From the NCBI GenBank assembly GCA_020720045.1, contig DYPH01000012.1, positions 1-64,000 on the forward strand: a stretch of 64,000 bases of DNA. Direction: 5' to 3'. The DNA is from Sorangium cellulosum (GTDB taxonomy: Bacteria; Myxococcota_A; Polyangia; Polyangiales; Polyangiaceae). Shown piece after piece: positions 7,339 through 15,860 of this stretch; position 1 is the stretch's first letter, and each line of letters opens with the position of its first letter. The position numbers and the translations under genes are program-made. The notes below the pieces were generated by a model that worked only from the letters and a program-made list of their open reading frames with translations, searched no databases and was not told where the DNA came from.

Positions 7339-10011
7339 TTGAGGTACGGCTTTTTCGAGCTTCAAGGGCGCTCCGGACGGTATCGGGTCCTCGAAGAACT
7401 CGGACGGGACGACACGGCCAGCTTCCACCTCGCCTCCATCGACGGGAGGTCTTTCGTCGTTGTGCGCCGCCAGCTCGAAGAGCGGGCCAACGACCCAGCC
7501 GCCCGTAACGCCTTCCGCCGGGCCCACCAGGTCGCGCTCCGGCTCCCGCCCCATCCCCACATCGCCGTATCGCTCGACGGTGGCGACCGGGACGGGGAAC
7601 CGCCCTTCGTCGTTGAAGAATTTGTCCCCAGCGAGTCCTTCGAAAGTCTTCGGCAGGCGGCCGAATTCGGCCGACCGATCCCCTGGCAGGCGGCGGCCGC
7701 GGCGGTGGCGGGGGCGGCCCACGCCTACGACGCTCTGTACGTAGCGCTTCGGCCAGAAATGCCCGAAAATGCTGGAATATCAATCGCCCCCGAAGCGATC
7801 TCGGTGAGCTACGACGGCATCGTCAAAATCGTCGACCCGGCCGCGGAACTCCGGGGGCGCCGCTTGAGCGCGACGGCGACCTACGGCTACGGGACGCCCG
7901 AGCTGTTGAACCAGGGGGTGCGCGACGAGCGCGGCCTCGTCTTCACGCTGTCCGCGCTGCTTTGGGAACTCTGCACCGGCTATCGCCTCTTTCAGGCAGA
8001 GAACGAACGGGACGCACGCGCCCTTTTCCACGCGCCGACCATCGACCCGCTGGGGCCGTCGTTCCCCGGCTTCCCGGCCGCCCTCGACCAGCTGATGCAA
8101 GAGGCGTTCGCCCTCGATCCGCGGGCCCGTCCGGCACGCCCGCGCCTCTTCGGGCAGCGCATTGATGCCCTCGTTCCCGATGGAAAACAGCAACTTGCAC
8201 GCCATCTAGCGACCCACTTCGGCAAGGGGCGCCAGCAATGGGCCGGTCGCCTCCAGGACCACGCCCAAGAGTTCCAGGGGGGCGGCCCGGCCCGCGTCGA
8301 ATCGGTCTTCCCAGGGCCCGCGACGTCGGGGGCCCCGGCGCCCCGCCCGAGCTACGACGATGACGACGACGACGCCCGTACCGGCTTTTTCGACGCTTCG
8401 GCCCAGCAGCAGCTCCCGCCCTCGCCCTACGGGAGCCCTCTCGGAGACGGCCCGCCGCGCCCGCCGGGGCCGGCAAACTTTGGCGACGACGACGAAAAAA
8501 CAGGCTTCTTTGACGCCGGAGCCCGTGCGCCGACCATGGCATCGCCGATGCCCCCGGCCGCCGGCCGAGCGCCGCGGCCCGCGACGGCACCGATGGCTGC
8601 ACGCCCGTCGAATTTTGGAAACGACGACGAAAAGACAGGTTTTTTCGATCCGTCCCACCATTCAGCGCGGGCGGCAGCGCCCGTTCGGGCCCCCGGTGCC
8701 GTCCCAGATCGTCCGGCGCCCGCCGGTTTTGGCGACGACGACGAGCGGACCGGCTTTTTCGACCCGTCGGCCCGTGCCGCGCCCGCCCCCGCGGCGCCTG
8801 CGCGCCCGGTGAACCGCACGGCGGCGATGGCGGCAAGCGTCGATGCACGGCCCCCGCCGCCGTCGCGGCCACCGCCGCAGGCTGCAAGCGCACGCGTCCT
8901 GGTGGATGACGCGGTCCCGCCGCCCCCCGCACCGAATCCCGAGCTCCAGCAGACCGGCTTCGCCCCGCGCCAGGCTTCCGCCCCGGCGCCAGCCCCGCCG
9001 CAGGCGCCTGGAAACGATGGAGATATCCCGTTCTACCAACCGTCGAACGTCGCTCCATTCCCCGGCGCCCCGCCCGGCTTCTCGCCGGGGGCCCCTTTCG
9101 CCGCGCCTGCGCCGCCCGCACCGGCGCCCCTTCCCCCTGGCTTCGCCGCCGCCGGCTTCCCGAACGTCGACCCGAACGCCCCCTTCGTCCCGGGCGCGCC
9201 CCCCGGCTTCCCGAACGTCGACCCGAACGCCCCCTTCGTCCCGGGCGCGCCCCCCGGCTTTCCGAACGTCGACCCGAACGCCCCCTTCGTCCCGGGCGCG
9301 CCCCCCGGCTTTCCGCCAGGGATCCCAGCGCCGATCCCGATGACGGGACCGAGTGCGGCGACGGCGGTCGTCCCGGCGGCGACCGATCCCAACAAGCGGA
9401 AGCGAGAACTCGCGATTTTTGCCCTGGTGGTGATCGTCGCGCTCCTTCTCGGGTTCAGCGCTCTTCGCAAGCGACAAGCGGCACAAGCTGCTGCAGTTGC
9501 AGAACAAAAAGCGGCAGAAGCCCAGGCAGCCGCGCTCCTTGCAAGTGCCAGTGCGGCCCGTGCGGCGGCCCAAGTCCCGACGCCGACGCCGACGCCGCTC
9601 CCGACCGACACCGCGACGGCAGCGACGGCGGCCCCGACCGACACGGCGACCGCCCCTTCCGTCGCAACCGCGGAACCGGCCCCCACAAAGGACCCGGCGC
9701 CGACGGTAGCAACGCCCACCCCCACCCCGACGCCGACCAAGACCCCCACGCCGACGCCGACGCCGACCCCAACCAAGACCCCCACGCCGACACCGACGCC
9801 GACCGCAAAGGTCTCCGGGAGCGGCTTTGTGTCGGTCTTGACGAATCCGGCCTGCGACAGCGCCACCTTCGATGGCAAGGGGCTCGGCGCCTGCCCGATC
9901 TTCAAGAAGAGCGTCCCCGCGGGGGCACATACCGTCCGCATCAAGACCGGCGGTGCGACGCGTTCCGTCTCCGTCAACGTGGAGCCGGGCCAGGTGGCCA
10001 TCGTCCGATGA
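7339..10011 (+). CDS. Membrane pseudokinase with TGFFD motif repeats and PEGA-like tail
   Basis: The product is 890 residues. Residues 1-285 follow a Ser/Thr-kinase-like fold but lack key residues: the usual VAIK lysine region reads VVVRRQ, the HRD position reads LRPEMPEN, and DFG is replaced by DPA. It is therefore probably a pseudokinase. Next come four copies of an acidic motif like DDDEKTGFFD (near residues 340, 383, 428, 465), a Pro-rich region with a 17-residue tandem repeat (607-657), one transmembrane helix (about 689-711), Thr-Pro repeats, and a C-terminal PEGA-like domain (about 827-890). The TTG start at 7339 follows GAAGGA by 8 bases. The stop overlaps the mtnP start (ATGA). Confidence 0.85.
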   Translation: MRYGFFELQGRSGRYRVLEELGRDDTASFHLASIDGRSFVVVRRQLEERANDPAARNAFRRAHQVALRLPPHPHIAVSLDGGDRDGEPPFVVEEFVPSESFESLRQAAEFGRPIPWQAAAAAVAGAAHAYDALYVALRPEMPENAGISIAPEAISVSYDGIVKIVDPAAELRGRRLSATATYGYGTPELLNQGVRDERGLVFTLSALLWELCTGYRLFQAENERDARALFHAPTIDPLGPSFPGFPAALDQLMQEAFALDPRARPARPRLFGQRIDALVPDGKQQLARHLATHFGKGRQQWAGRLQDHAQEFQGGGPARVESVFPGPATSGAPAPRPSYDDDDDDARTGFFDASAQQQLPPSPYGSPLGDGPPRPPGPANFGDDDEKTGFFDAGARAPTMASPMPPAAGRAPRPATAPMAARPSNFGNDDEKTGFFDPSHHSARAAAPVRAPGAVPDRPAPAGFGDDDERTGFFDPSARAAPAPAAPARPVNRTAAMAASVDARPPPPSRPPPQAASARVLVDDAVPPPPAPNPELQQTGFAPRQASAPAPAPPQAPGNDGDIPFYQPSNVAPFPGAPPGFSPGAPFAAPAPPAPAPLPPGFAAAGFPNVDPNAPFVPGAPPGFPNVDPNAPFVPGAPPGFPNVDPNAPFVPGAPPGFPPGIPAPIPMTGPSAATAVVPAATDPNKRKRELAIFALVVIVALLLGFSALRKRQAAQAAAVAEQKAAEAQAAALLASASAARAAAQVPTPTPTPLPTDTATAATAAPTDTATAPSVATAEPAPTKDPAPTVATPTPTPTPTKTPTPTPTPTPTKTPTPTPTPTAKVSGSGFVSVLTNPACDSATFDGKGLGACPIFKKSVPAGAHTVRIKTGGATRSVSVNVEPGQVAIVR
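9157..9309 (+). repeat. Three tandem 51-bp repeats inside pseudokinase gene
   Basis: Three nearly identical 51-base units, at 9157-9207, 9208-9258 and 9259-9309, each encode FPNVDPNAPFVPGAPPG. The copies differ at only a few bases, which suggests recent duplication or ongoing copy-number change without breaking the frame. Confidence 0.95.
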
Positions 10012-10895
10012 GCCAACTACCTAGCGAATATTCCTGCGAAATCGGCGTCATCGGCGGCAGCGGCCTCTACGCCATCGATGCCCTCACCGACGTCCATGAG
10101 GTCGCCCTCGCGACGCCGTATGGCGCCCCCTCGGACACCTTCCGCATCGGCACGCTCGCTGGCCGCCGCGTCGCCTTCCTCCCGCGCCACGGTGCTGGGC
10201 ACCGGCTCTCCCCGTCTGAGCTGCCCCATCGCGCGAATATTCATGCCTTCAAGCAACTTGGCGTCCGCTGGCTCCTCGCGGCAAGCGCGGTAGGCTCCCT
10301 CAAAGAGGAGCTCGCGCCGGGCCACTTTGTCTTCCCCGACCAATTCTTCGACCGCACCAAGCGCGATCCCTCCGCCCACACGTTTTTCGGGAACGGGATC
10401 GTCGCCCACGTCGCCTTCGGCGATCCGGTCTGCCATATTCTTCAAGAAATTCTGCGGGAAGCGGCCCTCGATGCTGGAGCCGTCTGCCACCGGGGCGGCA
10501 CCTACGTGAACATGGAAGGGCCCGCCTTCTCGACGCGCGCCGAATCGGCTTTTCACCGGGCCCAGGGCTGGGATGTCGTCGGCATGACGAACCTCGCCGA
10601 GGCGAAGCTCGCGCGCGAAGCGGAAATTTCCTACGCGCCGATGAGCATGGTCACCGACTACGACGCCTGGAAGGAAGAGGTCGTCGACATCGCGACCGTC
10701 GTCCGTCAGCTCCACGCGAACGCGGAACTCGCGCGAAAAACCATCGAAAAGGCGATCCCCGCGATCCCGATCGGCCGCTCCGTCGCCGCGCCGCGCGCCC
10801 AGCACGCCCTCGACGGCGCGATCCTTACCCCCCGCGAGCATTGGCCCGAAGCCCGCATCGAGGAGCTCGGCCCCCTCCTCGCCCGCTACGTCTGA
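10008..10895 (+). CDS. mtnP: S-methyl-5'-thioadenosine phosphorylase
   Basis: Phosphorolysis of methylthioadenosine to adenine and methylthioribose-1-phosphate, in methionine salvage. The 295-residue product has the family N-terminus IGVIGGSGLY, the phosphate-binding stretch RHGAGHRLSPSELPHRANI (about 62-80), and the substrate motif NMEGPAFSTRAES (about 168-180). Its length is typical. A purine nucleoside phosphorylase with related specificity is possible, but HRLSPSELPHRANI fits MTAP. ATG 10008 overlaps the upstream stop by 4 bases, implying translational coupling to the pseudokinase. Confidence 0.92.
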   Translation: MSQLPSEYSCEIGVIGGSGLYAIDALTDVHEVALATPYGAPSDTFRIGTLAGRRVAFLPRHGAGHRLSPSELPHRANIHAFKQLGVRWLLAASAVGSLKEELAPGHFVFPDQFFDRTKRDPSAHTFFGNGIVAHVAFGDPVCHILQEILREAALDAGAVCHRGGTYVNMEGPAFSTRAESAFHRAQGWDVVGMTNLAEAKLAREAEISYAPMSMVTDYDAWKEEVVDIATVVRQLHANAELARKTIEKAIPAIPIGRSVAAPRAQHALDGAILTPREHWPEARIEELGPLLARYV

Positions 10896-10901
10896 CAAAA
10901 A

Positions 10902-10937
10902 AAAACGCCCGAAAGAGAACTCTCTTCCGGGCGTTTT
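10902..10937. terminator. Bidirectional terminator between mtnP and serS
   Basis: A hairpin with CGCCCG, AAGAGA, a short loop, then TCTCTT, CGGGCG, flanked by A9 on the left and TTTT on the right. The geometry suits termination of both convergent genes, mtnP (plus) and serS (minus). Confidence 0.9.
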
Positions 10938-10954
10938 CGTGAGCGTTTCGCGCG

Positions 10955-12235
10955 TCAGATCGCTTCGTTGGGGCGAAGGACCTCGCGACCGAACAGGTAG
11001 GGGCGGAGCGCCGGCGGCACGTAAATGCTCCCGTCCTCGTTCTGGTGGTTTTCGAGGAGCGGAATGAGGATGCGCGGGCTCGCGACCGCCGTGTTGTTCA
11101 GCGTGTAGGCGAAGGCAGTGCTGCCGTCGGCGAGGCGTACGCGAATGTTCGAGCGGCGCGCCTGGAAGTCACCGAGCGTCGAGCAGGAGTGGGTCTCCGA
11201 ATAGGCTTCCCGGCTCGGCATCCAGCTTTCGACTTCGTGTTTCCGCGTTTGACCGAGCCCAATTTCGCCCGTGCAGGCAATCGCAACGCGGTAGGGAATC
11301 TCGAGTTTCGCGAGGATCGCTTCCGCGTTTCCGAGGAGCTTGTAGTGCTCTTCTTCGGCGACCGCTTCGTCAGGAACGCAAAAGACGACCTGCTCGACCT
11401 TCGTGAACTGATGAACGCGGTAGAGGCCCCGCGTATCCTTGCCGGCGGCGCCCGCTTCCCGGCGGAAGCAGTTGGAGATGCCGGCGTAGCGGATCGGCAG
11501 GTCTTTGGCGTCGAGGACCTGGTCGGCGTGGAGCGACACGAGCGGAACTTCGCTCGTTCCCACGAGAAAGAGGTCGTCGGCGCCGATGTTGTAGGCCTCT
11601 TCGCGACCGAGGGGGAAGAACCCGGTGCCGGTCATCGCCCGCTCGCGAACGAGCACCGGGGGGAGCACCGGGTTGAGACCGCGCTCCACAAGCGTGTCGA
11701 CAGCGAGGCGGGTGACCGCCATTTCGAGGAGCGCACCGAGGCCAGTCAATGCGTAGGAACGACCACCGGCGAACTGACGAGGCCCGTCCCAGTTCACCAT
11801 TTTCAGTGCGGTCATCAATTCCACATGGTCCTTCGGCTTAAACGCGAATTCGCGTTTCGTGCCGACCTTGCGGATCTCGACGTTGTCCTCTTCCCCTTTG
11901 CCGACGGGGACCTCAGGGCGCGGGATGCTCGGAATCCGCAGCATGAGGTCTTCGTAGCGCTTGGCGATCGCCGCCATGCCCGGCTCAAGCTGCTCCAACT
12001 GGGTCTTTACCGCCTTCCCCTCCTCGATGAGGGCCGGGCGCTCTTCCTTGCTCGCCTTCGGGATGATCGACGCGATTTCGTTCTTCCGCGCGCGGACCGC
12101 CTCCAGCTTGCCCATCGCGTCGCGACGCTCTTTGTCGGCCTCGAGAAGGTCGTCGAGGTTTACGTCGAGGCGCTTATTGGCGATGGCCGCGCGCACAAGG
12201 TCGACGTTCTGGCGAATGAAAGAAATTTCCAGCAT
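10955..12235 (-). CDS. serS: Seryl-tRNA synthetase
   Basis: Charges tRNA-Ser with serine in the cytoplasm. The 426-residue product has the N-terminal coiled-coil tRNA-binding arm (about 30-100), class II motif 2 around FRREAGAAGKDTRG (about 254-267), and motif 3 as NNTAVASPRILIPLLENHQ near residue 380. Length and order are those of bacterial SerRS. ATG 12235 starts the typical MLEISFIRQN. Confidence 0.97.
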   Translation of the reverse strand: MLEISFIRQNVDLVRAAIANKRLDVNLDDLLEADKERRDAMGKLEAVRARKNEIASIIPKASKEERPALIEEGKAVKTQLEQLEPGMAAIAKRYEDLMLRIPSIPRPEVPVGKGEEDNVEIRKVGTKREFAFKPKDHVELMTALKMVNWDGPRQFAGGRSYALTGLGALLEMAVTRLAVDTLVERGLNPVLPPVLVRERAMTGTGFFPLGREEAYNIGADDLFLVGTSEVPLVSLHADQVLDAKDLPIRYAGISNCFRREAGAAGKDTRGLYRVHQFTKVEQVVFCVPDEAVAEEEHYKLLGNAEAILAKLEIPYRVAIACTGEIGLGQTRKHEVESWMPSREAYSETHSCSTLGDFQARRSNIRVRLADGSTAFAYTLNNTAVASPRILIPLLENHQNEDGSIYVPPALRPYLFGREVLRPNEAI

Positions 12236-12290
12236 GACGCGATGCTTTTTTCAGGTTCGCGGCGCTTCTGCAAGCGCGCACTGCGCATGC

Positions 12291-13216
12291 TCAAACGGCG
12301 ATCGCGGCACGTCGGGGGGCGGCGTCGGCCGGGAGGATCCGTGCGCGAATCGGCGAGAGGGCAGCTTCGAGAAAGGTGCATACCGCACGATTTGGCGCGG
12401 CCGCGAGCAGGTCGTCGAAGGCCTCCGCAAAGGCGGCGCGGGCCCCCGCGACGCCGTAGATGCGGACGAGCGAGGGGCGCTCCAACGCCGCGTCGCGCCC
12501 CGAGGATTTACCGGTCGCCGCGCTGGTCGCCGTCGCATCGAGGAGGTCATCGGCGACTGGTAAAGGCCGCCAATTCGGTAACCTAGCGCCGTGTAGGCGG
12601 TCGTATCGGCCCCCGCCGCGAGCGCGCCGATGCCGGCAGCCGCCGCGAAGAGACCGGAGGTTTTTCCGGCGTGGTAGCGACGCACGGCACTTTCGTCGGG
12701 GGAGACCTTCGTCGAAGGCTCAAGCTCCCAGCCCTGGCCGGCGATGAGACCGCCGTGGAGGCCGGTCGCGCGAAGAAGGATGCGGAGTGCACGTATCGCG
12801 CGCGGGTCTTCGCTCGCGGCGAGCCGTTCGAAGGCGAGCGTGAGGAGTCCGTCCCCAACAAGGAGCGCCGTCGCCTCGTCGTAGCGCTTATGAATCGTCG
12901 GCTTGCCGCGTCGGAGGTCGGCGTCGTCAAAGCAGGGGAGGTCATCGTGCGCGAGGGATGCGGCGTGCACGCACTCGACGGCGACGGCGGCATCAAAAGC
13001 AAAATCGATATCTTGGCCCCCCTCGGCGGCGCAAATGGCGAGCAACAGGCGCGGGCGTAGCCGCTGGCCACCGGGAAAGAGGGCGTCGCCGACGGCAGCT
13101 GCGAGCCGTGCCGGGGCGCCGGCGGCAGGCAGCGCCTCCACGGCGGCACGCAACTCTGCTTCAAGGCGCTGCGCGCCACGGACACCGCTTCCCAGGATAG
13201 CCCGCTCAGACTGCAT
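12291..13216 (-). pseudogene. crtE: Polyprenyl diphosphate synthase (GGPP/FPP), frameshifted
   Basis: This enzyme family condenses isopentenyl diphosphate into FPP or GGPP, the carotenoid precursor. From ATG 13216 the protein matches well, with the first Asp-rich motif HDDLPCFDDADLRRGKPT. After GYRIGGLYQ (about 12558) the frame is lost. The second Asp-rich motif DDLLD and the rest of the protein, ending RRAAIAV at 12291, continue in another minus frame. One inserted base near 12555-12558 would restore a normal protein of about 308 residues. Either a real frameshift or a sequence error; no homopolymer is present there. It is divergent from crtD, which supports a carotenoid role. Confidence 0.85.
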
Positions 13217-13245
13217 GGGGTCTCGGATGCCGAAGTTTCAACTCC

Positions 13246-13267
13246 GTTGCGCGCTTCTACGCGCAAC
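13246..13267. promoter_or_regulatory. Inverted repeat in the crtE-crtD divergent promoter region
   Basis: Perfect 8-base half-sites GTTGCGCG (13246-13253) and CGCGCAAC (13260-13267) separated by 6 bases. They lie midway in the 80-base gap between the divergent crtE and crtD starts. This is a candidate operator; the protein that binds it is unknown. Confidence 0.4.
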
Positions 13268-13296
13268 CATCGCGGCGGCAGACGCATCAAATTCGC

Positions 13297-14925
13297 GTGA
13301 ATCCTCGGGATCAAGCGGTGGTTGTTGGCGCGGGCGTCGCAGGGTTGGTCGCCGCCATCGACCTCGCGCGTGCCGGGTTCGGCGTGACCGTCCTCGAAGC
13401 GGGGGCGACTGCCGGCGGGAAGCTCGCCATCGATACGCTTGAATTCGATGGACAAAGCTACGCCATCGACTGTGGACCGACCGTGCTCACGATGGCGTGG
13501 GTCTTTGAAGAACTCTTCGAACGCTGCGGGGAACGCCTCCGGGACCACGTGACGATGCACGCCGCACCGATCGTCGCCCGCCACGCCTGGCGCACGTCGG
13601 GGAAGAACGGGGCGCCGACGTTTGACCTGGCAAACACCGTGGAGGCCTCCATCGACGAGGTCGGCAGCTTCTTTGGCAAAAAAGAGGCAGAGAACTTTCG
13701 CGCCTTCGCAAAAACGACAAAGGCGATTTGGGACACCGTCAAAGAGCCCTTTGTCGTCGCCCAGCGGCCGACTGCGTGGAGCGTCCTCCGAGATCTCTCC
13801 GAGCGCGGCTTCGGCGCGGCGCTCGAAATTGACGGCCTGCGGACCCTGCATCAATCGCTAACGGCGCGCTTCGAAGACCCGCGCCTGCAGCAGCTCTTCG
13901 GGCGTTACGCGACCTACTGCGGCTCCTCCCCGTTTGCTGCCCCGGCGACGCTCGCCCTCGTCGCCCACGTCGAGCAAGAGGGGGTCTACCACGTAGCCGG
14001 CGGCATGCGCGCCCTCGCAAATGCCCTTTATCAATTAGCTCTTCGCCAGGGGGTCACGTTTCAGTTCAAAACGTCCGTCTCGGAGATCGTCGTTCGCTAC
14101 GGGCGGGTCGTCGGCGTTCGAACGGGTGGGCCCGTGGCCACGGCGACGGAAGTGTCGGCGGCGCTCGTCGTCCATGCCGGGGATGCGCAGGCGCTCGCAA
14201 CAGGCCTCTTTGGCGCTGAGGCGACGCGGGCCGTGAAGGCGGTCGAGCGCGAAGATCGCTCTTTGTCGGCCTACACATTTTCGATGCTCGCGAGGCCGAC
14301 CGGTCTCCCGCTTGCACGCCACACTGTTGTCTTTTCGGACGATTATGCGCGCGAGTTTCGCGAACTGTTTTCCCAGCGGATTCTCCCAAGCGAACCGACC
14401 GTCTACATCTGCGCTCAGGATCGCGAGGCCCCCGGTCAAAGTGGGCCCGCCGTCTCGCGCGCCGCCGCTCCCAGCATTTTCGCTGGCGGTCCAGCGGCCG
14501 ACGACGTCACCCGCCTCTTTCTCATCGTCAACGCCCCCGCCATCGGCGACGATGGCCCCCTCCCCGTCGCGGAACTCGATCGATGCGAAGCGACCCTTCA
14601 CCGCCTGCTGAACGACTGCGGCTTCCAACTCAACCCGGAGAAGACGGTCCGTCGGACGCCTTACGACTTCTCCAAGCGCTTCCCGGCGACCGGCGGAGCC
14701 TTGTACGGACGGGCGAGCCACGGCCCCTTTTCGGCCTTTCAGCGGCCGGGGGCGACGACGCCGATCCCAGGACTTTTCCTCGCGAGCGGCAGCATTCATC
14801 TGGGGGCCGGAGTGCCGATGGCGGCGCTGTCCGGACGGCTCGCGGCGATCGCGGCAGTCACCGCATCCCCTTCGACGCGCCGGTCACCCCGCACGGCTAC
14901 CGCTGGTTTTACGCCGACGGCGTAA
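13297..14925 (+). CDS. crtD: Carotenoid desaturase, CrtD/CrtI family
   Basis: A FAD-dependent phytoene/hydroxyneurosporene desaturase-type enzyme. The N-terminus has the dinucleotide-binding motif VVVGAGVAGLVAAIDLARAG, and the C-terminal signature is GSIHLGAGVPMAALSGR. The neighbouring crtC suggests the CrtD role (desaturation of the hydroxylated end group), but a general CrtI role cannot be excluded. The normal protein should end soon after ALSGRLAA; here about 35 odd residues follow, read through the region where crtC should begin. GTG 13297 starts the family N-terminus. Confidence 0.85.
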   Translation: MNPRDQAVVVGAGVAGLVAAIDLARAGFGVTVLEAGATAGGKLAIDTLEFDGQSYAIDCGPTVLTMAWVFEELFERCGERLRDHVTMHAAPIVARHAWRTSGKNGAPTFDLANTVEASIDEVGSFFGKKEAENFRAFAKTTKAIWDTVKEPFVVAQRPTAWSVLRDLSERGFGAALEIDGLRTLHQSLTARFEDPRLQQLFGRYATYCGSSPFAAPATLALVAHVEQEGVYHVAGGMRALANALYQLALRQGVTFQFKTSVSEIVVRYGRVVGVRTGGPVATATEVSAALVVHAGDAQALATGLFGAEATRAVKAVEREDRSLSAYTFSMLARPTGLPLARHTVVFSDDYAREFRELFSQRILPSEPTVYICAQDREAPGQSGPAVSRAAAPSIFAGGPAADDVTRLFLIVNAPAIGDDGPLPVAELDRCEATLHRLLNDCGFQLNPEKTVRRTPYDFSKRFPATGGALYGRASHGPFSAFQRPGATTPIPGLFLASGSIHLGAGVPMAALSGRLAAIAAVTASPSTRRSPRTATAGFTPTA

Positions 14926-15860
14926 GCGACGACGGCGCCCGTGGCGTCGTCCTGATCGCGATGATCGGCAACGTCTTCTCCCCCTATTTCGCCGCCGCCC
15001 GCCGGGAAGCAGAAAGCCGCGGAGAGACGGTCCGCCCGGAGGACTTTGTCACCCTCAACGCGATCCTCTACGACCGAAAACAGGGGCGATTTTGCCTGAC
15101 GGAAGGGGGGGCCGCGCTCCTCGATCGGAGCGCCACAACGCTCCGTATCGGCGCAAGTCGCGTCGTTCGCGACGGCGACGGACTTCTCTTTTGGATCGAC
15201 GAAAAAGCGGCCGTTTTCGGCGAGCCTCTGCGCGGGGTTGTACGTTTCACCTTCCCCGAGCCGACCGCCGACGTCTACCCCCTCGATCCCGCCGGGCGCC
15301 ATCGGTGGACGCCCTACGCGCCGGTCGCGCGCTGCGAGGCCTTCTTTGAAGAGCCGCGCCTCGACTTCCGCGGCTCCGGCTACGTCGACGGGAACGACGG
15401 CGACGAGCCGCTCGAGCGCGGTTTTACAAGCTGGGACTGGTGCCGTGCCGAAGACGACTCCGGCAACCGTGTCGTTATTTACGATACCTTTCCGAGAGAT
15501 GCAGGTGCGCGTCCGCCCGGAGCCGCCGAAGGCGGTGAGGAAACGGCGCGCACGAGTGCATCCCCGCAGACGATCGCTCGGAGCGGCCGTGACGATCTCC
15601 CTGCAGACTGCACGCTACCGCCGCGCCGCCTTTTGCCGAGCACCCTCTTCCAGATGGATCGCGCCATCCGCTGCGACGTCGGCCGGGAGCCGCGCGTCCT
15701 GGCAACCATGGAAGATGCCCCCTTCTATGCGCGCTCCCTCGTCGAGACGACCCTCTTCGGCCGCCGGATGCAGGCGGTTCATGAAACGGTAAATCTCGAC
15801 CGCTTTTCGGCGCGCTGGTGCCAGTTCTTGATCGGCTTTCGCATGCGTCGTTACCGGTGA
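14859..15860 (+). CDS. crtC: Carotenoid 1,2-hydratase, no usable start codon found
   Basis: CrtC adds water across the C1-C2 double bond of acyclic carotenoids. The body is clear: PFDAPVTPHGYRWFYADG, LIAMIGNVFSPYFAA, AGRHRWTPYAPVARCE and GSGYVDGNDGDEPLE followed by WDWCRA. In this frame there is no ATG, GTG or TTG just upstream of the domain. The nearest upstream start is ATG 14583, deep inside crtD, and the first downstream ATG is after the conserved N-terminus. The coordinates therefore mark the region of homology. A lost start, or a one-base indel that changed the crtD-crtC junction, is likely. The stop overlaps the next gene's GTG. Confidence 0.75.
   Translation, partial: HRIPFDAPVTPHGYRWFYADGVSDDGARGVVLIAMIGNVFSPYFAAARREAESRGETVRPEDFVTLNAILYDRKQGRFCLTEGGAALLDRSATTLRIGASRVVRDGDGLLFWIDEKAAVFGEPLRGVVRFTFPEPTADVYPLDPAGRHRWTPYAPVARCEAFFEEPRLDFRGSGYVDGNDGDEPLERGFTSWDWCRAEDDSGNRVVIYDTFPRDAGARPPGAAEGGEETARTSASPQTIARSGRDDLPADCTLPPRRLLPSTLFQMDRAIRCDVGREPRVLATMEDAPFYARSLVETTLFGRRMQAVHETVNLDRFSARWCQFLIGFRMRRYR

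Noticed and set aside
8662-9930. Minus-strand frames opposite the pseudokinase repeats
   Set aside because: Gly/Arg/Val-rich low-complexity readings of the plus-strand repeats.
14583-14858. In-frame ATG extension for crtC
   Set aside because: It would place over 90 residues of antigenic-looking, Arg/Pro-rich sequence inside crtD; no CrtC homologue has this.
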